From positions 1 to 64,000 of the forward strand of contig LJCW01000065.1 of assembly GCA_001298555.1 (NCBI GenBank): a DNA stretch of 64,000 nt, written 5' to 3'. A program made the position numbers and the translations under genes. This document shows, piece by piece, positions 24,464 to 33,446 of the stretch (the first letter of the stretch is position 1; every line of letters begins with the position of its first letter). Source of the stretch: Actinobacteria bacterium OV450. GTDB taxonomy: Bacteria; Actinomycetota; Actinomycetes; Streptomycetales; Streptomycetaceae. The notes under the pieces were generated by a model. It was not told where the DNA came from, made no database searches, and saw only the letters and a program-made list of their open reading frames with translations.

Positions 24464-25347
24464 GCTCCGGCTCCGTGGCAGAGCCGGGCCACCTGCTCCA
24501 GTTCGTCCGCCAGCAGTGCCGGGTCTCGGGGGCCGATGTGCGGGGCCGCGAGCGACCGTACGCGGAAGCGGTTGTCGGGGGTCAGCTCGTCGGCCTCCCG
24601 GATCATCAGGTCCTGGGGCGCGGGCGGGAGGGTGCGGTCCTCGGTGAACCGTACGAACGTCCGCGGGATCCGGCCCCACCTGTGGGGCAGGCCGCGGCCG
24701 TCGGCGGCCCCGATCGCGGCCGACTCGTCCGGTTCGAGGATGTTGAGCATCGTCCGGACCTCGGTGTCGGTGTAGTCGGCGCCCATCGCCTCCTTGGCGG
24801 TCCGGAAGAACTCCGGGTCGCTGCTCCGCCAGTTGACCCGCGTGACCCCGAGCTCGGGCGCAGTGGGGACGGGAGTCAGCTTGAAGATGAAGCTGTCGGC
24901 CGCCTCCGGGGTCGCCATCAGCTCTCTCACCGAGGCCCGCTTCGCCGGGCACAGGGCCGAGACGTACACGAGGTGCGAGATCAGCTCGGGCACCAGGTCG
25001 GCCACCGCGTTGACGGTGACGCCGCCCAGGCTCTGGCCGGCCAGGACCACCGGGCCGTTTCGGTGCGCCCGTCGCACCACGGCGGCCACGTGGGCGGCGC
25101 AGTCGGCCAGGGTCGTCCCGGCGATGGGGGAGGGCTCCGTACGCAGCCGCTCGAGGTCCTGGGGTGCCTGGTACGAGAGCGGGAGGTACGCGCCGGGTCC
25201 GTGGCCGGGCAGGTCGACCGCGACCGCCCGCTGCCCACGCAGCCCCAGTTCGGCCACCACGGGCGACCAGCCGTACGCGTTGCTGCCCGATCCGTGGACC
25301 AGGACGAAGGTGACCAGTGGTGCATCCGCACCGGCTAAGTTACTCAT
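24439..25347 (-). CDS. Alpha/beta hydrolase
   Basis: A 302-residue hydrolase. It starts with a short N-terminus then VTFVLVHGSGSNAYGW (oxyanion region), VAVDLPGHGPG and the nucleophile elbow GQSLGG in VVLAGQSLGGVTVNAVAD. Relatives include esterases and methyl-salicylate-type esterases; the substrate is unknown. The ATG lies at the centre of a perfect 14-bp palindrome, and TATAGA lies nine bases upstream of it, so the mRNA is nearly or fully leaderless and a repressor could block it at the start codon. Confidence 0.85.
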   Translation of the reverse strand: MSNLAGADAPLVTFVLVHGSGSNAYGWSPVVAELGLRGQRAVAVDLPGHGPGAYLPLSYQAPQDLERLRTEPSPIAGTTLADCAAHVAAVVRRAHRNGPVVLAGQSLGGVTVNAVADLVPELISHLVYVSALCPAKRASVRELMATPEAADSFIFKLTPVPTAPELGVTRVNWRSSDPEFFRTAKEAMGADYTDTEVRTMLNILEPDESAAIGAADGRGLPHRWGRIPRTFVRFTEDRTLPPAPQDLMIREADELTPDNRFRVRSLAAPHIGPRDPALLADELEQVARLCHGAGAQGPATRA

Positions 25348-25353
25348 GAGTAA
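25340..25353. promoter_or_regulatory. Perfect palindrome covering the hydrolase start codon
   Basis: TTACTCATGAGTAA is a perfect 14-bp palindrome, and the hydrolase ATG is its centre. TetR- or MarR-type repressors use such sites. No regulator gene is adjacent, so the protein that binds is unknown. Confidence 0.65.
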
Positions 25354-25820
25354 ACTCTATACGCGGTCGTCCGTCGTCCGGTCGCTTGAATCCGGATTCC
25401 GTACCAACCGTTCACGTGTTCGCCGGCGGCGGTGACCATCCACATGACCGTCACGTCAGGACACTTGCGCGGATGTACGGGAAGCACCCAGGATGGATCG
25501 TTCCATTCCGGAAGAGACTTGTTCTGATCGCCCGTCATTGACGACTGGGGGTTGCCAGGCATCCGTGACGGGCAGTTTTATGAGCCGCAGGACGGGCATG
25601 ACCCGGTCTCACACCAGGGGAGGTCACCACACCGGCTCGCTTGGGCATCCGGCACCGCAGCGCGCCACTACTACGGCAGGCCGTTCGGTGGCGCGCCGTG
25701 CTCTCGGCGACGAGGTGAGAAGAAGAACGGCAGGAGAAACCAACCGACTTCGCGCAGGAAGGCCGCTGGCGTGCTGGTCCGTACACCACGCGGGCCCGGA
25801 AGAGAAGGAGATTGGTCCCC
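25354..25820. other. Intergenic region before the terpene cyclase
   Basis: No convincing gene is present in these 467 bp. The stretch is less GC-rich than its neighbours and should hold the promoter of the terpene cyclase, but I could not pick out a clear -35/-10 pair. Confidence 0.5.
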
Positions 25821-26852
25821 ATGACAGTGCGTGCCGTCGAGCTCCCTCAGCTCTGGATGCCCTATCCGCTGCGAGTGAATCCGTTCCTGTCCGCCCTGCG
25901 AGAGGAGAGCGAATCCTGGGCGCGGGAGATGGGCATGCTGGACGGCCACCAGGCTCCGTCGGGCCGCCCGGCGATATGGACCCGCTCCGCGTTCCATGCC
26001 ATGACCGTTGACCAGCTGACAGCCTGGACGCTTCCCGACGCCTCGCTCGCCGATCTCCGGCTCAATCACCGGTTCAACGTGTGGGCTCTGGCCTGGGACG
26101 ACTACTTCGCCTCCGCCTTCAAACAGAACGGTGACCTCGCCGGTGCGGTGGCCTTCACCACCCGCTTACGCGCCTTCCTGCGTCCGGAATACGGCGCCCG
26201 GTTACCGGAGCCCACGAATGCGGTCGAGAGGGGAATTGCCGATCTGCAGCAATATCTCTTCCCCCCGAGACTGGCGCACTGGCGGCAGGAGTTCAACCGG
26301 GCCCTGGAGAGTTACATCGATGCGGGGGTCAAAGAGCTGGCCAACAGCCGCAGCGGCCGCGTTCCCCACCTGATCGAATACGTCCCGTTCCGGCGCGAGA
26401 GCTTCGCCGCCCACACGGCCGCCTATTCCGTCGAGTTGGCCACCGGCGCCCGAATACCCCGGCAGATCCGGCATACCCGGACCGTTCGCGCCCTGCTCGA
26501 TGCGTTCATGGACTTCATGGGACTGGCGAACGACATCGCGTCCTATGAAAGGGAAGTCCACGAGGAACTCGACGTCAACAACCTCGTCCTGGTCGTGGAG
26601 ACTTCACTCGGCATCAGCCGCCACGAAGCCGTACCCGCTGCCTTGAATCTGGTGAACACCCGCCTGCGTGACTTCGAGCACCTCAGACAGAAGGAACTGC
26701 CCCTGCTCGTCGGGCGATACGGGCTGCGCCACGACGAGCGTGCCGAGTTGGCGAAGTGGCTCCAGGGAGCGTGCAATTTCCTGTCCGGTCTCCATGCCTG
26801 GTACACCGGGGCACCCCGCTACGCCGCCTTTGACGTCTCGCACCAGGTGTAG
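25821..26852 (+). CDS. Class I terpene cyclase (sesquiterpene synthase family)
   Basis: A 343-residue terpene synthase of the bacterial type, starting MTVRAVELPQLWMPYPLRVN. The aspartate-rich motif is DDYFA (residues 93-97, in LAWDDYFASAF); it has only the first two acidic residues of the usual DDxx(x)D/E. The second metal motif is complete: N237-D-I-A-S241-Y-E-R-E245. Both bind the Mg-diphosphate of farnesyl (or geranyl) diphosphate. AGAAGGAG precedes the ATG. It faces a conservon containing a P450, separated only by a terminator. The product cannot be predicted from sequence alone. Confidence 0.88.
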   Translation: MTVRAVELPQLWMPYPLRVNPFLSALREESESWAREMGMLDGHQAPSGRPAIWTRSAFHAMTVDQLTAWTLPDASLADLRLNHRFNVWALAWDDYFASAFKQNGDLAGAVAFTTRLRAFLRPEYGARLPEPTNAVERGIADLQQYLFPPRLAHWRQEFNRALESYIDAGVKELANSRSGRVPHLIEYVPFRRESFAAHTAAYSVELATGARIPRQIRHTRTVRALLDAFMDFMGLANDIASYEREVHEELDVNNLVLVVETSLGISRHEAVPAALNLVNTRLRDFEHLRQKELPLLVGRYGLRHDERAELAKWLQGACNFLSGLHAWYTGAPRYAAFDVSHQV

Positions 26853-26861
26853 CGGAAGCGG

Positions 26862-26903
26862 GCTCCGGGGGTTCCGGCAGACACCTGTCGCAACCCCCGG
26901 AGC
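26862..26903. terminator. Strong bidirectional terminator between terpene cyclase and P450 genes
   Basis: GCTCCGGGGGTT (26862-26873) pairs perfectly with AACCCCCGGAGC (26892-26903), and the loop contains a short CAG/CTG stem. It separates two convergent stops. Confidence 0.8.
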
Positions 26904-26937
26904 TGAGCTCGGCGCTCGCGGCCCTGGTCGTGCCGGC

Positions 26938-28401
26938 CTACCGCCTCCGCAAGAGGTGTCCGAGCCGCGTCCACCACGGAACGCGCGGTTCCGGCCGGCG
27001 TTCCGGCGCGGGGGCGTTCGCCGGGGCGTTCGCCGGACGCAGCGGCGCCGAGGGCATCCCGTTGCTCCGTGCGGGCGGGACCGGAAGCGGGGCCGGGGCG
27101 TCCTTGGCCTGGGGCGGGCGGGCGGCGAAGTTCACGGGCAGGGCCGTGAGGTGACGGGCCCATGTGGAGGACCGCCAGGTCAGGCGTTCCTCCGGGACGG
27201 CCAGGGTGATGTCGGGAAGACGGGTGAGCAGGATGTCGATGCCCGAGTCGGCGATGATGCGGCCGATGTCCTGGCCGGGGCATTCGTGGGTACCGGCGCT
27301 GAAGGACAGGTGCGCGCGGTTGTGGTGCACGGGGGTCGAGGGATCCGGGCGGATCGCCTGGTCGACGTTTCCGGCGGCCAGGCCCAGCAGGAGCATGTCT
27401 CCCGTCTTGATCTGCTGGCCCCCGAGAACGGTGTCGCCCTTGGCCCAGCGGCCCGGGCACACCATCAGCGGCGGCTCGTCCCAGAGGACCTGCTCCACGG
27501 CTTCGGGCAGGGTCATCTGTCCGCCGGCCAGCGAACCGCGGAACCGGGGGTCGGTGACGACCATGCGCAGGACGTTGGACATGAGGTTGGCCGTCGTCTC
27601 GTAGCCGGCGAGCAGGATGAGGCGCAGGTGGTGCACCACCTCCTCGTCGGTGAGGTTGGCGGGGTGGGCCATCAGCGCGGAGGCGATGTCGTGCCCCGGG
27701 CGGGCACGCTTGGCGACGACGAGCTGTTCGAGGCTCTCCAGCACGTAGGCGTTGCTGGCGAGCGATGTCTCGGTGGCCTTGAAGAGGTCACGGGCGGCGT
27801 GTACGAGTCCGGGGCCGGACTCCTCCGACATACCGAGCAGGTGGGTCAGGGTGAGCATCGGCAGGTGCTCGGTGAACTGGCCCACCAGTTCCGCCTCACC
27901 GCTCTGACAGAACGTGTCGATCAGCTGGTGGGCGAAACGGGCGATGTGACGGCGGATTCCGCGGTGGTCGAACTGGCTGAGACCGGCCGTGACCGCACCG
28001 CGCAGGCGCTGGTGTTCCTCGCCGTCCGCGCAGACGCAGTCGGGACGCCAGCCGATCATCGGTACGAGAGGCGAGGTGGCGGGGTCGATCTCCCCGCTCG
28101 TCCAGCCGTGCCAGACGCGGGGGTCGCGGGAGAACTGGGTCGGGCGGCTGGCCACGTCACGGTTCTCCAGGTACCCCAGGACGAGCCAGGCGCGTACGTC
28201 GCCGTCGAGCAGGACGGGAGCCACGGGACCGTGGGTGGCCCGCAGCTTCTCGTACAGGCCCATGGGGTCCGTCGCCGCCGCGGCGCCGTAGAGCCGGGTG
28301 GCTCCGTCGGCTCCCGTGGCGGTGTGGGCCGGGCAGCCCGCGGGCGGGGTCGGCCCGGGCTCCGCCGCGGGCCATCCGTGTTCAGCAGGGGGAAAGGTCA
28401 T
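26938..28401 (-). CDS. cvnE: Conservon-associated cytochrome P450, CYP157 type without ExxR
   Basis: A 487-residue P450. The heme-thiolate loop is intact (FSAGTHECPGQ, Cys374) and the I-helix has LLAGYETT (263-270). The K-helix, where nearly all P450s have ExxR, reads EQVLW (303-307), so the arginine is replaced by tryptophan. This variation is known for the CYP157 family, whose members sit in Streptomyces conservons. No fused or adjacent ferredoxin is seen. Its ATG overlaps the GTPase stop (ATGA), so it is translated as the fifth conservon gene. Its substrate is unknown; whether it acts on the neighbouring terpene is open. Confidence 0.9.
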   Translation of the reverse strand: MTFPPAEHGWPAAEPGPTPPAGCPAHTATGADGATRLYGAAAATDPMGLYEKLRATHGPVAPVLLDGDVRAWLVLGYLENRDVASRPTQFSRDPRVWHGWTSGEIDPATSPLVPMIGWRPDCVCADGEEHQRLRGAVTAGLSQFDHRGIRRHIARFAHQLIDTFCQSGEAELVGQFTEHLPMLTLTHLLGMSEESGPGLVHAARDLFKATETSLASNAYVLESLEQLVVAKRARPGHDIASALMAHPANLTDEEVVHHLRLILLAGYETTANLMSNVLRMVVTDPRFRGSLAGGQMTLPEAVEQVLWDEPPLMVCPGRWAKGDTVLGGQQIKTGDMLLLGLAAGNVDQAIRPDPSTPVHHNRAHLSFSAGTHECPGQDIGRIIADSGIDILLTRLPDITLAVPEERLTWRSSTWARHLTALPVNFAARPPQAKDAPAPLPVPPARSNGMPSAPLRPANAPANAPAPERRPEPRVPWWTRLGHLLRRR

Positions 28402-29021
28402 GCGGTCTCCTGGGCGGCGGCGAGGTTGCTCAGGTAGACCATCAGCGAGAGCAGGGCGTCGCGGCACGACGCCCGGTTCCGTGCGTCACAGGTGACGATG
28501 GGCACGGATTCGCTGAGGGCCAGAGCAGTACGCAGATCCGGTAGGGGGTATTGCGGGGCCTCCGGGAAGGCGTTGACGGCCACGACGAACGGGACGCGGC
28601 GGTCTTCGAGTCGGGTGATCACCTCGAAACAGACTTCGATCCTGCGTGTGTCGACGAGGACCACGGCGCCGAGCGCGCCCTCGAAGATGCCGTTCCACAG
28701 GAACCAGAAGCGTTCTTGTCCCGGCGTCCCGAACAGGTAGAGGACCAGCTCCCGGTTGATGCTGATCCGTCCGAAGTCCATGGCGACGGTGGTGGTGTTC
28801 TTGCCTCCGGCGCCGGGGTTGTGGTCGATCCCCACGCCCGCCTGCGTCATGGTCTCCTCGGTGGTCAGGGGCGGGATCTCGCTCACCGACCCGACCATGG
28901 TCGTCTTGCCGACGCCGAAGCCGCCGACGATCACGACCTTGACTCCACTGGCGCCGTGAGGCAGCGGCGCATCGGTGTCGCGCGGGCCGGTGACCCGCGC
29001 ATCAGAGCTTGCGTAGTCCAT
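28398..29021 (-). CDS. cvnD: Conservon Ras-like GTPase
   Basis: A 207-residue GTP-binding protein of the MglA/ATP_bind_1 type found in conservons. The P-loop is GGFGVGKTT in KVVIVGGFGVGKTTMVGSVS; switch II is LFGTPGQERFWFLW; the guanine-specificity region is VAVNAF in place of NKxD. It is thought to switch signalling downstream of the CvnA sensor at the membrane. The start overlaps cvnC by 20 bp and has GGAGGCGG upstream. Confidence 0.92.
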   Translation of the reverse strand: MDYASSDARVTGPRDTDAPLPHGASGVKVVIVGGFGVGKTTMVGSVSEIPPLTTEETMTQAGVGIDHNPGAGGKNTTTVAMDFGRISINRELVLYLFGTPGQERFWFLWNGIFEGALGAVVLVDTRRIEVCFEVITRLEDRRVPFVVAVNAFPEAPQYPLPDLRTALALSESVPIVTCDARNRASCRDALLSLMVYLSNLAAAQETA

Positions 29022-29358
29022 GGATCACCGCCTCCAGAAGGCCGCGCTCGGGGAAAGCCGCCACCGGCACGGGTGCGATGGCCTCGACCCGCTCGTCGTC
29101 GACGAGTTTGGAGAGCAGCGCGGTGACGACGCTGAACGGAAGGCTGAGGTAGGCCGATAACTCGGCCACCGAGAGCGGGTACGTGCACATGGAGAGGATG
29201 GCCGCCTGTTCGGGCTGCATCGCGGGCTCGGGCTCGGACCTCGCCGCGATGAGCGTGACCAGGTTGAAGGTCGTGGCCGTGGAACCCGGGCCACCCGTGA
29301 TGACGTAGAGCGGGACCGGAGTGCCTTCATCCCAGGGGTCCTGGTCTTTTGATGTCAC
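29002..29358 (-). CDS. cvnC: Conservon DUF742 protein
   Basis: A 118-residue DUF742 protein, with PLYVITGGPGSTATTFNLVTLI, the helix-turn-helix-like EQAAILSMCTYPLSVAELSAYLSLPFSVV (given as a region, about residues 50-78) and the family end VIHGLRKL. It starts at GTG overlapping the cvnB stop (GTGA). Its exact role is unknown; it accompanies CvnA, CvnB and CvnD in a membrane complex resembling eukaryotic G-protein systems. Confidence 0.9.
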   Translation of the reverse strand: MTSKDQDPWDEGTPVPLYVITGGPGSTATTFNLVTLIAARSEPEPAMQPEQAAILSMCTYPLSVAELSAYLSLPFSVVTALLSKLVDDERVEAIAPVPVAAFPERGLLEAVIHGLRKL

Positions 29359-29777
29359 ATCGCCTGCCCGACGTCCTCACGGGGCGGGCTGGTCATGTGC
29401 TGGCCGATCCGGACCACCAACGTCCGCATGCGGTCGCCCAGGAGCCCGGCATCCACCTCCTGGTCGGCCAGCACCGCGAGATAAGCCCCGGGACCGGCCG
29501 CCATCAAGGAGAAATACCCGCCGTCGGCCTCGATCCCGACCATCCGGGTCGAAGCGTCTCCGTGCGGGAACATCTGCGCGATGGCCCTCGCCAGGCTCTG
29601 GATGCCGGAGCATGCGGCGGCGATCGCGTCAGCGGTGTCGGGCGCCGTGTTCGCCTGCCCGATGCACAGGCCGTCCGACGACAGGACGACCACGTGTCGC
29701 ACGTAGGGGACTCCGCCCACGAGCTCCTTGAGCATCCAGTCCATGTTGGGCAGTGGCTGCACGTTACTCAACCTCAT
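29355..29777 (-). CDS. cvnB: Conservon roadblock/LC7 protein
   Basis: A 140-residue roadblock/LC7 protein with LKELVGGVPYVRHVVVLSSDGL and the typical TRMVGIEADGGYFSLMAAGPGAYLAVL region. Roadblock proteins bind the small GTPase (here CvnD) and modulate its cycle. The gene overlaps the end of cvnA. A GTG five codons in (before QPLPNMDWML) is an alternative start. Confidence 0.9.
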   Translation of the reverse strand: MRLSNVQPLPNMDWMLKELVGGVPYVRHVVVLSSDGLCIGQANTAPDTADAIAAACSGIQSLARAIAQMFPHGDASTRMVGIEADGGYFSLMAAGPGAYLAVLADQEVDAGLLGDRMRTLVVRIGQHMTSPPREDVGQAM

Positions 29778-31266
29778 CTGACGGTTCGCTGGGGGGAGTG
29801 GAAGATTCGGCGACGGACTTCTTCTCGCCGTTGAACGCCTCCCACATCAGACCCGGCTGGCGGGAGGTACCCGAGGTGCCCCAGGAGGCAGTCGGAGCGA
29901 CGGGGGGCGGAGGGGTCGCCAGTACGACCGGCTTGGGGACGGGCGACTCGCGTCGTCGTTGGGGAAGTCCGTTGGTGGTCTTCCTCGCCTCGCCGGAATC
30001 CATGACGGCGTCGCGTACCGGCGTCGGCGCCGGCCGGGACGGGACCGGGCGCACCGGGCGCTTGCGGACGGCCTCCTGCGGCCTCGCGACGGGCTGCGGC
30101 ATCGTGGTGATCAGACGCCGGGGCACGAGGCCGACGGCCCGTACGCCTCCGTAGGCGGACGTGCGCAGGTCGACCTCGCAGCCGTGCTCGTGGGCCAGCC
30201 TGCTGACGACGGGGAGGCCGAGCTGGGTGACCTCACCCAGAGCCGAGAGCTGGATGCCCGACATGGCCTGCGCCATGACGCGTCCGATGTGCTCCCGGAC
30301 CTCCTCGGTGAGTCCGACCCCGCGGTCCTCGATCTCGATGGCGATGCCGGAGGGCACCTCGCTCGCGGTCACCTCCACCGGGGTGTGCGGCGGCGAGAAC
30401 GTCGTGGCGTTGTCGAGCAGCTCGGCGAGCAGATGGATCAGCGGCTCGGCTCCCGAGCCGATCACGGCCACCTCCGTCACGGCCTGCAGCTTCACGCGGG
30501 GATAGTCCACGATGCGTGACATGGCTCCGCGCAGGATGTCGTAGAGCGGAATCGCCTTCGACCACTGCCGTCCGGGCCGGGCGTCACCCAGCACCGCGAT
30601 GCTCGCCGCGAGGCGGCCGATCAGCGCGTTGCGATGGTCGATGTCCTGGAGACCGCGGGAGACCACGACATCCGTACCGTGGAGGATCTGCATGGAGTGG
30701 AGATCCTTGGCGAGCTGGTGCACGATCGCCTGGACCCTGCGCGCGACCGCCACAAGTGCCCGCTGGGAGGCGTCGCGTGTGTGCTCCTCGCCCTCGACGG
30801 CCTCAAGGAGCGTCTGCAGTGCACCCCTGAGCGCTTCGGTGAACTCGCCGTCGAGGTGGTCGCCGAAGGTGACGGCCTGCAGGATCTCCGACGCGGGGGC
30901 GCCCTTCTGCAGACGGGCGACGGCCGCGGGAAGGAGCTCTTCGGCGAGCCAGACCGCCGTCGCCCGCTGATCGGTCAGGCGTCCGATCAGCACGGCCTCG
31001 CGTTGTGCGTGGTACTCGTCGGCCTGGGCGCTCACCTGTGCGTGGCGGGCCGCCTCCGCCGAGCGCAGCGGACGGGCGCTCTCGGCCGAGGTGATGAGCG
31101 TCAGGACGACGCCGGCAACGCCCCACCAGGCAAGTGGTGTCCGTATCTGTGCAGGGCAAATGAGCAACGCTATGGCCGAGGCTCCCGCCAGAACGGCGGG
31201 AGGAAGCAGCCATGCCCGGGTATCTGTGGTGGGCCGGGCTCTGGACATTGCACCTGCACGAAACAT
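29764..31266 (-). CDS. cvnA: Conservon sensor histidine kinase-like protein
   Basis: A 500-residue membrane protein with two helices near the N-terminus (about 19-38 and 46-60). A helical linker and an H-box-like segment DIDHRNALIGRLAASIAVLG follow. The ATPase domain has the N box ELLDNATTFSPPHTPVEV and G1 IEDRGVGLTEEV. The C-terminal 100 residues are proline-rich and disordered. It is the first gene of the operon cvnA-B-C-D-E, all overlapping or coupled. ATG 31266 is used; TATAGG lies eight bases before it. An internal ATG six codons later is possible. Confidence 0.9.
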   Translation of the reverse strand: MFRAGAMSRARPTTDTRAWLLPPAVLAGASAIALLICPAQIRTPLAWWGVAGVVLTLITSAESARPLRSAEAARHAQVSAQADEYHAQREAVLIGRLTDQRATAVWLAEELLPAAVARLQKGAPASEILQAVTFGDHLDGEFTEALRGALQTLLEAVEGEEHTRDASQRALVAVARRVQAIVHQLAKDLHSMQILHGTDVVVSRGLQDIDHRNALIGRLAASIAVLGDARPGRQWSKAIPLYDILRGAMSRIVDYPRVKLQAVTEVAVIGSGAEPLIHLLAELLDNATTFSPPHTPVEVTASEVPSGIAIEIEDRGVGLTEEVREHIGRVMAQAMSGIQLSALGEVTQLGLPVVSRLAHEHGCEVDLRTSAYGGVRAVGLVPRRLITTMPQPVARPQEAVRKRPVRPVPSRPAPTPVRDAVMDSGEARKTTNGLPQRRRESPVPKPVVLATPPPPVAPTASWGTSGTSRQPGLMWEAFNGEKKSVAESSTPPSEPSDEVE

Positions 31267-31974
31267 CAGGGGCCCCTATACGGTCTGAAAATGAGCGGAC
31301 TGAGGCGATGTGGTGCGCCGAAAGGAACGACGGCCTCCAGTGGGGCGGATGTGCATGCTCCGATGGGGCCCGAGGGGTCGCTTCGAGAGGGCGCCGATGG
31401 TCGCTTCTCTTCGCAGCCACGCTCCGTCCGCGCGCACCACAGCGTCCATGACTCGCCGTGAGCGCAGCGCAACACATCGGGGAGCATAGTCAGTTCGGGT
31501 TCGTCATGTGACTTTGCCGTAATGACAGCCGCCACCGGTCATTCCGAACCCATAAAACGATCAATCGCCCGCAGCTTAGGTGTAATGAAACGATCAGATT
31601 CTGACGTCCGTCCACTGCGGCTCCCGATTCCCGGCCCCCATCCGCCGCGTGGGTGCGCGCACCGAAACGGAGCGGAATCAGCCCCTGCCGGTCGCCGAGC
31701 CCCCAAAGTGGCGCGTTTTCGCGACCGTCGCACATCTATGCGGCTCCTTGGCCTCACGGGACCGTGGCCGGGCCCGGTGCCGCGGCGCTGCACCGGGGTC
31801 TGCGGGCGTCGGCGCGACCGGCGCATGGCCGGAACGGAAAAAGTTTTCCGCGAACGCCCATGGAAGAGCCGCCGGTTGGGAATGCTGCGGGTAATCTCCC
31901 GCCTCTGCTCGACTCTCCGTCACCACGTCGTCCGGGCGGGCCTTCCGTTCTGAGCTCTCGGGAGGTAACACGCC
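31267..31974. other. Intergenic region between conservon and amidohydrolase
   Basis: I see no convincing gene in these 708 bp. The part 31480-31610 is relatively AT-rich and carries AAACGATCA twice as a direct repeat (31555-31563 and 31588-31596, 33 bp apart). This may be a regulator site for one of the divergent operons. Confidence 0.5.
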
Positions 31975-33402
31975 ATGCAGACAACCCCCACTCCGCAGCC
32001 GGCCCGCAGCCGCCGCGAACTCCTCACCGGCCTCGGTGCGGCCGCCGCGGCCCCGCTCCTCGGTGGCACTGCCGGCTCGGCCCCCCGCAATCGCGGTGCC
32101 CACCAGCCGGCCCCGGCCGCCCGTACGATCCTGCTCCGGGGCGCCGCCCTGGTGCTCACCATGGACCCCGCGTCGGGCAGCGGCCCCCTCGGCTTGATGC
32201 AGAACGCCGACGTCCTGATGCGCAACGGTGCCATCGCCGCCGTCGGCACGGCCCTCCAGGCTCCGCCCGCTGCCTGGGTGGTCGACGTCTCCGGCAAGCT
32301 CGTCATGCCGGGCTTCGTCGACGCCCACACCCACCTCTGGCAGGCGGCGATCCGCGGAGGCTGTACCGACGGCAACCTCTTCGGATGGTTCGAACGTTGC
32401 ACCGACCCCGCGCGCGGCCGGCTGACCCCCGCGGCGCTCCACAGCTTCGTGCGCCTCGCAGCCCTCGACGCCGTCCAGTCAGGCGTGACCACCCTCGTGG
32501 ACTGGTCGGACATCTTCGTCTACGACCTCATCGAGAGCTACGTACGGGCCCTGGCCGGCACCGGGGTCCGGTTCACCTACGCGATGTTCCCGCCCAGACC
32601 CGACGCGGTGCTGGTCACGAAGGTGAAGAAGGACCTCGTCGACCCGGTACCGCTCGGTGCCCTCCAGGTCGCCACGCACGCGGCGCGGGCAGCCCAGGAC
32701 CTCAACCGCGCGCACTGGGAGGCCGCCCAGGAGCTGGGGGTCATGCTCAACTCCCACGTTCTGGAACGCCCGGAGCAGCGCGCGGACGATCCCATCGGAG
32801 TCCTCGCCGACATCGGCGCGCTGGGACCGCGGCTCCTGGTCAACCATGCGGTCCACCTGACCGACGAGGAGATCGCCGCTTTGGCGGACCATGACGCGCG
32901 GGCGGTCCACTGCCCTCTGAGCAACATGCGGCTGGCCTCCGGCGTCATGCGCCTTCCCGAGTTCAGACGGCGGGGGGTCAAGGTGGGGCTCGGGCTGGAC
33001 GGCGGCACCAACGACACCTCGGACTTCCAGGCGCTGATGAAGACGGCGATCGGCCTGCAACGCGCCCGCGCCCTGAACGCCGGGGTGTTCCCCCAGGTGC
33101 CCGACGTCCTGCGGATGGCCACCCTGGGCGGCGCCGAAGCACTGGGCATCGCCGACCGGGTGGGCTCCCTGACCCCTGGCAAGCGGGCTGATCTGCTCGT
33201 CATCGACCCGGCGGCCCTGAACTTTGCGCCGCGCTTCGAGTGGGTCGGCCAGATCGTCTTCAACGGCCGGCCCGAGAACATCGACTCCGTGTTCGTGGAC
33301 GGACGTCCGCTGAAGTTCGGGGGCGGACTCGTCGACGTCGACACGAGCCGCGTGGTACGGGAGGCCGAAGCGGCGGCCACCCGCCTCCGCATGGCCGCAT
33401 AG
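31975..33402 (+). CDS. Exported amidohydrolase (cytosine deaminase/TRZ-like)
   Basis: A 475-residue metal-dependent hydrolase. The N-terminus has RRELLTGLGAAAAAPLLGG, a twin-arginine-like export signal, which would send a folded metalloenzyme outside. The metal motif is DAHTHLW. GLGLDGGTNDTSDF supplies the late aspartate, and a conserved ending is GSLTPGKRADLLVID. The family deaminates or dechlorinates nitrogen heterocycles (TRZ/ATZ, cytosine deaminase, SAH deaminase). The substrate is unknown. GGGAGG precedes the ATG. Confidence 0.87.
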   Translation: MQTTPTPQPARSRRELLTGLGAAAAAPLLGGTAGSAPRNRGAHQPAPAARTILLRGAALVLTMDPASGSGPLGLMQNADVLMRNGAIAAVGTALQAPPAAWVVDVSGKLVMPGFVDAHTHLWQAAIRGGCTDGNLFGWFERCTDPARGRLTPAALHSFVRLAALDAVQSGVTTLVDWSDIFVYDLIESYVRALAGTGVRFTYAMFPPRPDAVLVTKVKKDLVDPVPLGALQVATHAARAAQDLNRAHWEAAQELGVMLNSHVLERPEQRADDPIGVLADIGALGPRLLVNHAVHLTDEEIAALADHDARAVHCPLSNMRLASGVMRLPEFRRRGVKVGLGLDGGTNDTSDFQALMKTAIGLQRARALNAGVFPQVPDVLRMATLGGAEALGIADRVGSLTPGKRADLLVIDPAALNFAPRFEWVGQIVFNGRPENIDSVFVDGRPLKFGGGLVDVDTSRVVREAEAAATRLRMAA

Positions 33403-33446
33403 GCAGCCACTGGGTCCTGTCCGGTCCGTCTCGCCGAGAGGAGAAG

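Noticed and set aside
28398..31266. Ordinary two-component system
   Set aside because: The kinase is followed by roadblock, DUF742, GTPase and P450 genes, the conservon order, and there is no response regulator.
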